A stretch of DNA of 5,541 bases from Bacteroidota bacterium (GTDB lineage Bacteria; Bacteroidota; Bacteroidia; Bacteroidales; Lentimicrobiaceae), in NCBI GenBank assembly GCA_023428585.1, contig JAEYXG010000076.1:1-5541 (forward strand), read 5' to 3'. Made by a program: the position numbers and the translations under genes. Each line of letters starts with the position of its first letter. Position 1 is the first letter of the stretch. The notes under the pieces are model-generated. The model made no database searches. It was not told where the DNA came from and was given only the letters and a program-made list of their open reading frames with translations. Of this stretch, positions 1-5,541 are shown one piece after another.

Positions 1-695
1 GAGATATCCATCACCTCGCCATCAGCTCCCGACTTGTTCATTACAATCCAATCACCTGGTCTAACCATATCGTTGGCTGAAATCTGTATACTGCCTACAA
101 AACCCAGGATTGAATCCTTGAAAATCAAGAGAAGCACAGCTGAAAATGCACCTAAACCACCTAGCAGATAAGCAGGTGATTTATCGAAAAGCAATGAAAT
201 CACTACGATGATGGCAATGATATACAGTATTATCTTAACCACTTGTATATAACCTTTTACCGGTTTCGATTTTGAAATCTCAAAGCCTTGGTAGATGTCA
301 TAAACGGCATTCAAAAACTTGTTTATTGTTACGATCAGGATAAAAATAAGCAAAATCCTATTGAAGAGCAGCAGCCAACCAAGTATTTCAGGGTATTCGG
401 TTACTGTATAAGGTGCCAGGACATTAAATAGCAGCCCGGGAATCAATAAGGCTGCCTTATGAAAAACGCGATTGTTATAAAGCGCATCATCCCAGGTGGA
501 AGAAGTACGATGTGTTAACCTTCGCACTATTCTCAGAACAACCATTTTTACAATATAATAAATAGCGGTAATAGCCAGCACCATCAACACAAAGTCGGTA
601 AAATCACGGGCAATAGAAGCAGCATTGTCAGATAAACCTAATTTTAGGAGCCAATCTTTTACAATATTGCCGAAATTGATCATCAATATTTCCAT
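1..695 (-). CDS. ybdG: YbdG-like MscS-family mechanosensitive channel (C-terminus outside window)
   Basis: This is the N-terminal 231 residues of an inner-membrane mechanosensitive channel; the rest lies beyond position 1. Hydrophobic segments occur at about residues 33-55, 82-95, 106-127 and 150-170, followed by a Gly/Ala-rich pore helix at about 176-200 (LLGGLGAFSAVLLL, then FKDSILGFV). The stretch QISANDMVRPGDW, with GADGEV soon after, is the start of the MscS beta domain and closely resembles E. coli YbdG (about 415 residues) as I recall it, more than the short MscS. Family members open under membrane tension during hypo-osmotic shock. The start is the ATG at 693-695, 22 nt after the glycosyltransferase stop; an in-frame ATG at 681-683, with GGAA upstream, is an alternative. 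It is the last visible gene of the four-gene operon. Family assignment is firm; the exact YbdG orthology is inferred from the conserved motifs. Confidence 0.9.
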   Translation of the reverse strand, partial: MEILMINFGNIVKDWLLKLGLSDNAASIARDFTDFVLMVLAITAIYYIVKMVVLRIVRRLTHRTSSTWDDALYNNRVFHKAALLIPGLLFNVLAPYTVTEYPEILGWLLLFNRILLIFILIVTINKFLNAVYDIYQGFEISKSKPVKGYIQVVKIILYIIAIIVVISLLFDKSPAYLLGGLGAFSAVLLLIFKDSILGFVGSIQISANDMVRPGDWIVMNKSGADGEVMDI

Positions 696-717
696 TCTCT
701 AAAGTTTATTATGTTCA

Positions 718-2310
718 CTATTTAGATTCTTTTAGCTTTACAATCTTCATGGGTTGGTCATGCCTGTATAGATTAAAATCGAAGATTGTTTCGTAGGATT
801 CTTCAGGTAATAATCGGGGATCCAGATAATAATAATCAATGGTATTGAAGTCCTCCCACTTGTGGGTTAGCAACTGCATCTTTCCTAAAGTAATATAGAA
901 GCTGGTAGCATGCTCGGTTTCACTATCCTTGTATATATAGAGCCTTCCATTCCCGGTGACTTCAGCCGCTTCAAGAGCACCTGTTTTGTGCACCTGAAAA
1001 CCCTCGTACCTGGGAGGGATTATAAACCAGTCAAACCCAATGCGCAACATCAGCATGGCGGCTGCAAAAATCACCAAACGCTGCTCTTGGATCTTAATAT
1101 ATGACCACAGCAATAATCCTATTACGACAAACATCACTGTTGCTTTTAACCAAGCAAGGTCAACCCATCCTGTTTGTTTTAGTACCGGCATTAATATGGC
1201 AACAACCATACCGAGTACCAGCACTACTCCCAGGAAGTAGACAACAATTTTACTTCTTTTACCACCAGCTTCTAGATCCTTAAAAAACATATATATCAGC
1301 ACAGTGAAGATGGGAGGAAACAGCATAAATATATACCTGGGGTACGTTTCAGGTGAAGTCCAGTAAATCAGGATATTGAAAATAAATACAAAGAAATTGA
1401 ATTGTAGAAATGGATGTGACCTTACAATTGACATGAACTTTCTATTGATGAAGAACAAGCCAAGAATAGACCAGGGGAAGAAATGATAGAACATTTCAAA
1501 GGGGAAGGTAAACAAGTGACTGACAAAACGCTTCCAACCATAATTAATGATTGTCCTCTTCTCTGATTCACTGAATAGAGTTGTAAAAACATTGTCAAGT
1601 GAGTTATGTCGGGCATACATGTAATAATAAGAACCAACAATCAGGATCAACAAACCAATACCGGCAAAGTGCTTCCATGAGAAAAGTCGCTTGAATTCAT
1701 TTTTATAGGTGAAAAAAGTCAACAGTGTAATTGACTGGAAAACCAATGAAGGTAACCCTTTCATAAGGAATGTTATGGCAGTCAATAAATAAGAAACTAG
1801 AAATAATGCTAAATACTTCTTTTGTTTATGCAGGAAATAGATGCTCATGAATGAAGCATAAACCAACATTGAGAAAGTTATATCAATCAGCCCAAGGAAA
1901 GAATCCCAAAATAGGATTCTTCCTGAAGTAATAAACAGCATTGCGATAATAAACCCCTGTTTCTTGCCCAGTTCCTTTTTAACGAAAAGATAAATGATCA
2001 AGCCAAAGATCAGCAAACCAATAACGGCAGGTAATCTGAGCGTAAACTCTGAATAATTGCCAAATATTTTATAGAAGGCAATAATTATCCAATTATACAA
2101 TGGAGGCTTATTATAATAGAATTCACCATTGATGGTTGGGGTAAAATAGTTATTGCTGATAATCATCTCAAGAGCAACTATTGCACGGGTCGGCTCATCA
2201 GTAGGGAAATTTATTGGCAGGAACCCCAGATGCCACAAGAGTGCCGGAAAGAGTAAAAAGATACTGAATGCATAAAAAAACCATGGATTTCTCTTTAGGA
2301 AACCTATCAT
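718..2310 (-). CDS. ArnT/PMT-like membrane glycosyltransferase (GT39/GT83-type)
   Basis: A 530-residue polytopic membrane protein of the dolichyl-phosphate-mannose / aminoarabinose transferase superfamily (PMT_2-like). Such GT-C enzymes move a sugar from a polyprenyl-phosphate carrier to a protein, lipid A or glycan on the periplasmic side. The first transmembrane helix (about 10-30) is followed by a periplasmic loop with the family acidic motif TDEP (D38, E39; the Asp is the expected catalytic residue) and YYNKPPLYNW (67-74 core), as in ArnT-type enzymes. Roughly ten more hydrophobic helices follow, with a YPRY motif at 323-326 before another helix. A soluble tail of about 100 residues (430-530) ends the protein. 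The ATG at 2308-2310 is chosen because a perfect AGGAGG lies 5 nt upstream. An upstream in-frame ATG at 2341-2343 would add 11 residues and overlap the previous gene by 32 nt. Donor and acceptor cannot be told from sequence. Confidence 0.88.
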   Translation of the reverse strand: MIGFLKRNPWFFYAFSIFLLFPALLWHLGFLPINFPTDEPTRAIVALEMIISNNYFTPTINGEFYYNKPPLYNWIIIAFYKIFGNYSEFTLRLPAVIGLLIFGLIIYLFVKKELGKKQGFIIAMLFITSGRILFWDSFLGLIDITFSMLVYASFMSIYFLHKQKKYLALFLVSYLLTAITFLMKGLPSLVFQSITLLTFFTYKNEFKRLFSWKHFAGIGLLILIVGSYYYMYARHNSLDNVFTTLFSESEKRTIINYGWKRFVSHLFTFPFEMFYHFFPWSILGLFFINRKFMSIVRSHPFLQFNFFVFIFNILIYWTSPETYPRYIFMLFPPIFTVLIYMFFKDLEAGGKRSKIVVYFLGVVLVLGMVVAILMPVLKQTGWVDLAWLKATVMFVVIGLLLWSYIKIQEQRLVIFAAAMLMLRIGFDWFIIPPRYEGFQVHKTGALEAAEVTGNGRLYIYKDSETEHATSFYITLGKMQLLTHKWEDFNTIDYYYLDPRLLPEESYETIFDFNLYRHDQPMKIVKLKESK

Positions 2311-2311
2311 A

Positions 2312-2653
2312 TCAACCTCCTGAAAATTTAGCCTTGTAACCATTCTTTACAAGAAAGTCCATAACCTTTTGCCTGTTATCACCTTGTATCAGGATATCAC
2401 CATCAGTAACCGAACCACCGGCAGCACAGATATTTTTCAGTTTTTTGGCCAAATCGGCAAGATCATTGCCCTTTCCAATGAAGCCGGTCACCAAAGTTGC
2501 TTTTTTGCCTCCCTTCAGTTTCTTATCAAGCATTATCCTTAGATCCTGCTTAATGGGCGGCAATGTATCAGGTTCTACCTGTTCATTGGTGTTATATACA
2601 AAATCAGGATTTGTTGAATAAACGACACCTGAAATCTTCTTCTTCGCTGACAT
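2312..2653 (-). CDS. yciH: SUI1/eIF1-family translation initiation factor (YciH-like)
   Basis: A 113-residue protein of the SUI1/eIF1 family, which in bacteria is called YciH. eIF1 controls start-codon selection on the small ribosomal subunit; bacterial YciH has been linked to fidelity of initiation and to inhibition of translation under stress, but its role is less settled. After a variable N-terminus (1-35, with VVYSTNPDF typical of Bacteroidota members), the SUI1 domain runs from about 36 to 110: LRIMLDKKLKGGKKATLVTG (38-57), LADLAKKLKNICAAGGSV (65-82), then DGDILIQGD (84-92) and a C-terminal NGYKAKFSGG. The start is the ATG at 2651-2653; a TTG two codons upstream is open but unlikely. No Shine-Dalgarno sequence precedes it. 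It lies 13 nt after the lipid kinase and 1 nt before the glycosyltransferase, so all three are almost certainly co-transcribed. Confidence 0.92.
   Translation of the reverse strand: MSAKKKISGVVYSTNPDFVYNTNEQVEPDTLPPIKQDLRIMLDKKLKGGKKATLVTGFIGKGNDLADLAKKLKNICAAGGSVTDGDILIQGDNRQKVMDFLVKNGYKAKFSGG
2316..2321 (-). promoter_or_regulatory. Strong ribosome binding site embedded in the end of the yciH-like gene
   Basis: On the minus strand the sequence reads AGGAGG, then 5 nt, then the ATG of the glycosyltransferase. It lies within the last two Gly codons (GGA GGT) and the preceding TCA codon of the SUI1-family gene, whose TGA stop is 1 nt from the ATG. It decides the glycosyltransferase start and suggests translational coupling. 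It is the only strong Shine-Dalgarno sequence in the window. Confidence 0.8.
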
Positions 2654-2666
2654 AATCAATAATTTA

Positions 2667-3557
2667 TTACGGAATAATCATTTTCAGAGACTTGGGATTC
2701 ACTTTAATCACCAAATCCTTACCCAGCTTTACAGGCTCACCATCCAGATTGATGGTCTTATTCCTATTCCTCTTCAGCACTACCTCCTTTGCCTTGATTA
2801 CTTCCAAATAACCAGAGTTAACCAATTTATTCCGCCAGAGAAGGCCCAGTATATAAGGAGCTGTAATAACCGGCACCTTCTTTACAATACACACATCCAT
2901 TAATCCATCATCAATAGAAGCATCCGGAGCAATGATGGTATTGTAACCAAACTGGTTGCTATTAGCAAAGCTAACAAATAATGACTTTCTATTAACCTTA
3001 ACACCATCAATTATCATTCTGTACTTTCGGGGTCTATAACCAGGGTAAGATTGCAATGCGATATGAAAATAGGAAAAGAAGCCTCTTCTTTCCGCTTTGG
3101 CAAATCTTTTAGCAACAAGAGCATCAAAACCAACTCCTGCAATAGAAACAAATCGATTATCATTGATGGATATGGTATCAATTAATTTGACAGATTGATG
3201 ATTAATAAGATCGATGCTCTTTTCAAGAATAAGCGGAATATTCATAAACCGGGCCAAGCCATTGCCGGAACCTGCCGGTATGAGGGCAAAAACGGAATTG
3301 CTTCCAATGATTCCATTTATTACCTGATTGGCCGTTCCATCTCCTCCTACAGAAGCAATAATGTCCACTCCGCTATTTACAGCCTCCTTGCTTAATTCAA
3401 GTGCATGACCAGCAGTTTGAGAATACACACAGGTATATGTAAACTGTTCACTATCCAGAATTTCCGAAATTAATTGTTCAATCCCTGCTTTGACAATTTG
3501 TTTTACCCCTGAAACCGGATTAATGATAAATAATACCTGCTTTTTAACAACTGCCAT
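2667..3557 (-). CDS. Diacylglycerol/sphingosine-type lipid kinase (DgkB/YegS family)
   Basis: A 296-residue soluble lipid kinase of the DAGK catalytic-domain family (DgkB, YegS, LCB5), close to the usual length of about 290-310. These enzymes use ATP to phosphorylate diacylglycerol or related lipids at the membrane. Visible motifs in order are NPVSG (13-17), the nucleotide-binding GGDGT (71-75), PAGSGNGLAR (94-103), GVGFDA (141-146), APDASIDDGLMDV (210-222) and the C-terminal LDGEP (271-275), whose acidic residues correspond to the catalytic Asp/Glu of DgkB. All key motifs are intact. Bacteroidota make sphingolipids, so a sphingoid or ceramide substrate is as possible as diacylglycerol; the sequence does not decide. 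The gene begins at the first ATG, 26 nt downstream of a TACCTTTG element, and appears to be the first gene of the operon. It ends with tandem in-frame TAA codons. Confidence 0.93.
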   Translation of the reverse strand: MAVVKKQVLFIINPVSGVKQIVKAGIEQLISEILDSEQFTYTCVYSQTAGHALELSKEAVNSGVDIIASVGGDGTANQVINGIIGSNSVFALIPAGSGNGLARFMNIPLILEKSIDLINHQSVKLIDTISINDNRFVSIAGVGFDALVAKRFAKAERRGFFSYFHIALQSYPGYRPRKYRMIIDGVKVNRKSLFVSFANSNQFGYNTIIAPDASIDDGLMDVCIVKKVPVITAPYILGLLWRNKLVNSGYLEVIKAKEVVLKRNRNKTINLDGEPVKLGKDLVIKVNPKSLKMIIP

Positions 3558-3582
3558 TTATTCAGATAACTTAATGAACGCA

Positions 3583-3590
3583 CAAAGGTA
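3583..3590 (-). promoter_or_regulatory. Bacteroidota-type -7 element (TACCTTTG) for the lipid kinase operon
   Basis: The minus strand reads TACCTTTG followed by TGCG, an exact match to the TAnnTTTG -7 box used by the primary sigma factor of Bacteroidota. It would place the transcript start about 7 nt downstream, giving a leader of some 15-20 nt before the ATG at 3557. I see no clear TTG-type -33 box at the expected spacing. It sits between the upstream terminator and the kinase gene, as expected for an operon promoter. Confidence 0.65.
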
Positions 3591-3620
3591 GCATTTTAGT
3601 GGGGATTGATGGTTTGTATG

Positions 3621-3656
3621 AAACAAAAAGACCGCTTGTCGGCGGCCCTTTTGTTT
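3621..3656 (-). terminator. Rho-independent terminator after the lipoprotein gene
   Basis: In the minus-strand transcript, arms of 15 nt (positions 3656-3642 and 3635-3621) pair along their full length around a 6-nt loop (3641-3636). The inner part is GC-rich (GGCCGC with GCGGTC) and the outer part is an A-run pairing with TTTTTGTTT, which doubles as the T-tract. Two of the pairs are G-U. In the opposite direction these become A-C mismatches, so the hairpin is built for minus-strand transcripts. It lies 17 nt past the lipoprotein stop and upstream of the kinase promoter, separating the two units. Confidence 0.88.
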
Positions 3657-3673
3657 ATTTTATTTTTACAGAA

Positions 3674-4561
3674 TTACTTCTGTACAATGACACTAATCGT
3701 TGCGAGGTCTCCACGTGAGAAGAGATCTACTATCTTGATAAGACCAAGTTTTCCACCTTCGGTTTTGAAGAGAATAACCTGTCCGTCAGCAACAGCATTA
3801 ACTTTGCTTGTCTGGGTATTCATATCAAATGCAGGGAACTGGTAAGTAGTTCCAATGGCATCAAACTCAGCAGCAGTAATAGTTGTTGTATTGAAACGGG
3901 TTGAGTTTTTGATGGTCCAAGGTTCGAGTTGCAGCTCATTGATGGTATTGGCATCAGTATCATCGGGAGCAGCTATTGTATTCGCATTAACTACGCCTTT
4001 GAAGAACAGGAAGTCAATTTTAGCCTGATTTGTAGGATTGTTTAACATTAAACCACGGGTATAAACTTCACCATCTGTGGTAGAATAGAAACTTCCAACG
4101 GCATCATTCCATGAACCCAAATCAAAATTGAGGTCCTTATTGATTTCCATTGCAGAATTTTCAACAGTGATACGGAATGATTTTTGCACTTTCTTACCAC
4201 CTTTATCCCACAATTCAAAAAGCAGGTTTGCTTCACCAACACTGGTGAATGTTATTTCAGTTTCCCAATTGAATGTTGCTTCACTGAACACAGAATCTAC
4301 AAAAACTTCTGGTACATCGTTAGAGACGATAGAGAATTTAAACCTTGTCAGCTTGTCATTTGAAACAGTGCTGCTTGCACCGGTAACACCAACTAGAATA
4401 GGTTCTTCAACCTGGATGGTTGCGTCAGTTGATGTATATTCAGAACCTCCTTTTAATGTTAATGATGGCCCCGGATCAGTTTCTTCATCGTCAGTACATG
4501 ATGTAACAAATAATGCTGCTGCCATGAGGAACATAGAAAGCAAAAGATTCCACTTTTTCAT
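3674..4561 (-). CDS. Secreted lipoprotein of unknown function, possibly surface-exposed
   Basis: A 295-residue predicted lipoprotein that I cannot assign to a named function. The signal peptide has a basic start (MKK), a hydrophobic core (about 5-19) and a lipobox-like FVTSC with the lipidated Cys at residue 22, the only cysteine in the protein. The next residues, TDDEETDP, are acidic, resembling the signal that sends Bacteroidota lipoproteins to the cell surface. Residues about 32-135 alternate short polar and hydrophobic stretches, ending WDKGGKKVQKSFRITVE, which suggests an immunoglobulin-like beta-sandwich. Residues about 140-295 look like a separate beta-rich domain (DLGSWNDAVGSFYSTTDGEVY at about 147-167, FLFFKG, then GLIKIVDLFSRGD near the end). 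The gene stands alone: terminator downstream, promoter-like sequence upstream, no SusC/SusD partner here. The start is the ATG preceding MKK; the leader is AT-rich with no Shine-Dalgarno sequence. Confidence 0.85.
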   Translation of the reverse strand: MKKWNLLLSMFLMAAALFVTSCTDDEETDPGPSLTLKGGSEYTSTDATIQVEEPILVGVTGASSTVSNDKLTRFKFSIVSNDVPEVFVDSVFSEATFNWETEITFTSVGEANLLFELWDKGGKKVQKSFRITVENSAMEINKDLNFDLGSWNDAVGSFYSTTDGEVYTRGLMLNNPTNQAKIDFLFFKGVVNANTIAAPDDTDANTINELQLEPWTIKNSTRFNTTTITAAEFDAIGTTYQFPAFDMNTQTSKVNAVADGQVILFKTEGGKLGLIKIVDLFSRGDLATISVIVQK

Positions 4562-4631
4562 AATTGATAATTTTTGTTAGTTATTATTGTGTAGTATTGG
4601 CATTTGTATTACAAATTCCGTTCCAAAATGA

Positions 4632-4639
4632 CAAAATTA
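4632..4639 (-). promoter_or_regulatory. Candidate -7 element (TAATTTTG) for the lipoprotein gene
   Basis: The minus strand reads TAATTTTG, matching TAnnTTTG. A TTTG at 4655-4658 could be the -33 box, but the 15-nt spacing is shorter than the roughly 19-21 nt typical of Bacteroidota promoters. It implies a leader of about 60-65 nt. The region is AT-rich, so chance matches are possible. Confidence 0.45.
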
Positions 4640-4770
4640 TAAAATTTAGCAGATCAAAGCTCTTTAAAATCGGCCTACTTGCTGTTTAGTCATCATTCAA
4701 TCAATTACAAACAACTGTATGTTAAATAAATATGATATGCCGTAAGACTGCCAAGTATGTTGGATTGGCT

Positions 4771-4789
4771 TTGTCAATATAGATGACAA
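4771..4789. repeat. Inverted repeat TTGTCA-N7-TGACAA, possible operator
   Basis: Perfect 6-nt arms at 4771-4776 and 4784-4789 flank a 7-nt AT-rich spacer. This size and spacing suit a dimeric DNA-binding protein. It lies about 48 bp upstream of the candidate regulator promoter. The repeat is seen directly; any operator role is inference. Confidence 0.35.
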
Positions 4790-4858
4790 TTTGACCATTT
4801 GGTTGCATTTGTAAACATAACGATTATTCCAACAATTAGTTTTGCATCACAAATTGTC
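4785..4858. repeat. Nine-base inverted pair flanking a candidate promoter
   Basis: GACAATTTG at 4785-4793 is the exact reverse complement of CAAATTGTC at 4850-4858. The two copies bracket the TAGTTTTG element at 4837-4844, and the left copy shares its GACAA with the right arm of the inverted repeat at 4771-4789. It may be a pair of binding sites or chance in AT-rich DNA. Confidence 0.35.
4837..4844 (+). promoter_or_regulatory. Candidate -7 element (TAGTTTTG) for the response regulator
   Basis: TAGTTTTG followed by CATC matches the TAnnTTTG consensus. The nearest upstream TTTG (4808-4811) is 25 nt away, longer than usual for a -33 box. Transcription from here would give a leader of about 120 nt before the ATG at 4972. 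Confidence 0.4.
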
Positions 4859-4971
4859 GCTATTTTTCTACAATTTTTCAGTCTGCCCCATTTTTACAAG
4901 TGTCAACTAGCTTTTTGGCATAAAATTCTCTAAATTCGCTAACTCTATAAAACCGACTAATACTACTTTTC

Positions 4972-5541
4972 ATGAAAAGAATTCTTGTTATTGATGATGA
5001 CTCTATAATCAGAACATTACTCTCCAATCTACTTCATAAAGCCGGGTATGAAGTAATTACGGCAGTTGATGGTAATACGGGCTTGAATCTTGCAATGGAA
5101 GTGTTACCGGACGTTGTGATAACGGATTATCAAATGCCCGGAAAAAATGGATTGGAAGTATTGGAGAATCTTCATCATCAATCACCATCAACACCGGTAA
5201 TCATACTTACTGCCCACGGTGATATGGCACTTACTATCAGGTCAATGCAGGCAGGTGCCTATGATTATCTTGAAAAACCGATAAAGGTTGATGAATTAAT
5301 GAAGATTGTAAATGATGCTTTGGCTTTATCAGAGCAAAGTCGCAGCATTCACAATCGGATTCCTTTAAGCTCCTTAAAAGTCCTTGAGGAAAATACCTTC
5401 ATTGGCAAAAGTCCGATAATGCGCGAAATTTTCAAGAATATTGGGAGAATTTCAATCATAAAGGTCAATATTCTGATAACAGGCGAAACCGGGACAGGCA
5501 AAGAGCTAATAGCTAGATTGATACACCATAGTGGGATTACC
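4972..5541 (+). CDS. NtrC-family sigma-54-dependent response regulator (C-terminus outside window)
   Basis: The first 190 residues of a two-component response regulator that activates sigma-54 promoters; full-length members are usually about 450 residues. The receiver domain (about 1-118) has the acidic pocket D8-D9-D10, phospho-acceptor D52 in ITDYQMPG, T80 in ILTAHG and K102 in LEKP, all intact. A linker (about 119-139) leads to the AAA+ ATPase domain, opening with FIGKSPIMREIF (143-154) and the Walker A motif GETGTGKE (171-178). The sigma-54-contacting GAFTGA loop, Walker B and the DNA-binding helix-turn-helix would lie past the edge. A start at this ATG is supported because the frame has a TAA at 4948-4950 with no other Met between, and the protein opens directly with KRILVIDDD. 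No Shine-Dalgarno sequence is present. The partner histidine kinase and target genes are not visible. Confidence 0.95.
   Translation, partial: MKRILVIDDDSIIRTLLSNLLHKAGYEVITAVDGNTGLNLAMEVLPDVVITDYQMPGKNGLEVLENLHHQSPSTPVIILTAHGDMALTIRSMQAGAYDYLEKPIKVDELMKIVNDALALSEQSRSIHNRIPLSSLKVLEENTFIGKSPIMREIFKNIGRISIIKVNILITGETGTGKELIARLIHHSGIT

Larger units (their letters stand above)
4562..4971. other. Divergent intergenic region, 410 bp
   Basis: This AT-rich region separates the lipoprotein (minus strand) from the response regulator (plus strand) and should hold both promoters. I see one TAnnTTTG element facing each way and several TTGTC/GACAA repeats. No RNA gene was recognised. The only open frames I noticed are trivial, such as a 9-codon ATG frame at 4758-4787, with no sign of being genes. 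Confidence 0.7.

Noticed and set aside
910..1283. Overlapping short plus-strand open frames
   Set aside because: They are antisense to the well-supported glycosyltransferase and have no protein-like features or start signals.
2311..2343. Longer start for the glycosyltransferase at the ATG at 2341-2343
   Set aside because: It lies inside the SUI1-family gene, adds 11 polar residues before the first membrane helix, and lacks the well-spaced AGGAGG that precedes the ATG at 2310.
2654..2659. TTG start two codons upstream for the SUI1-family gene
   Set aside because: It adds only two residues and has no ribosome binding site; the ATG at 2653 starting MSAKKK is more typical.
4128..4580. 150-codon plus-strand open frame
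   Set aside because: It lies almost wholly antisense to the lipoprotein gene, shows no recognisable domain, and is explained by that gene's codon composition.
4758..4793. Tiny overlapping open frames (9 codons, then ATG ACA ATT TGA) as a leader peptide
   Set aside because: They lie upstream of the candidate transcription start and have no ribosome binding site or attenuator-like structure.
4915..4931. Possible sigma-54 promoter at TTGGCATAAAATTCTCT
   Set aside because: The TGGCA half fits the -24 box, but there is no GC at the -12 position.

Overview
The window looks like an ordinary chromosomal segment from a member of the Bacteroidota (Bacteroidetes). Three things suggest this. The intergenic regions carry TAnnTTTG-type -7 elements (TACCTTTG, TAATTTTG, TAGTTTTG). 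Most genes start in AT-rich leaders without a Shine-Dalgarno sequence. The lipoprotein has an acidic stretch right after its lipobox cysteine, as exported Bacteroidota lipoproteins often do. No mobile element, CRISPR array, tRNA or rRNA was seen.

Layout: positions 1-3557 hold a compact four-gene minus-strand operon, read from right to left. It encodes a diacylglycerol/sphingosine-type lipid kinase (2667-3557), a small SUI1/eIF1-family translation factor of the YciH type (2312-2653), an ArnT/PMT-like membrane glycosyltransferase (718-2310), and a YbdG-like mechanosensitive channel cut off by the window edge (1-695). The gaps are 13, 1 and 22 nt, and a promoter-like TACCTTTG lies just upstream of the kinase. 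Upstream of this operon, and separated from it by a strong minus-direction hairpin terminator, is a single-gene unit for a secreted lipoprotein of unknown function (3674-4561). A 410-bp divergent intergenic region (4562-4971) follows, with -7-like elements facing each way and several TTGTC/GACAA inverted repeats. At the right edge is the first 190 residues of a plus-strand NtrC-type sigma-54-dependent response regulator (4972-5541).

How the genes relate: three of the four operon genes (lipid kinase, lipid-linked sugar transferase, tension-sensing channel) act at or in the membrane, so an envelope-related theme is a reasonable inference. The translation factor has no obvious functional link to them, but it is tightly coupled to the glycosyltransferase because its last codons form that gene's ribosome binding site. 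The response regulator and the lipoprotein share an upstream region; regulation of one by the other is possible but not shown. I found no convincing previously undescribed system. The points most worth checking are the lipoprotein's unassigned C-terminal domain, the embedded ribosome binding site, and the repeats in the divergent promoter region.
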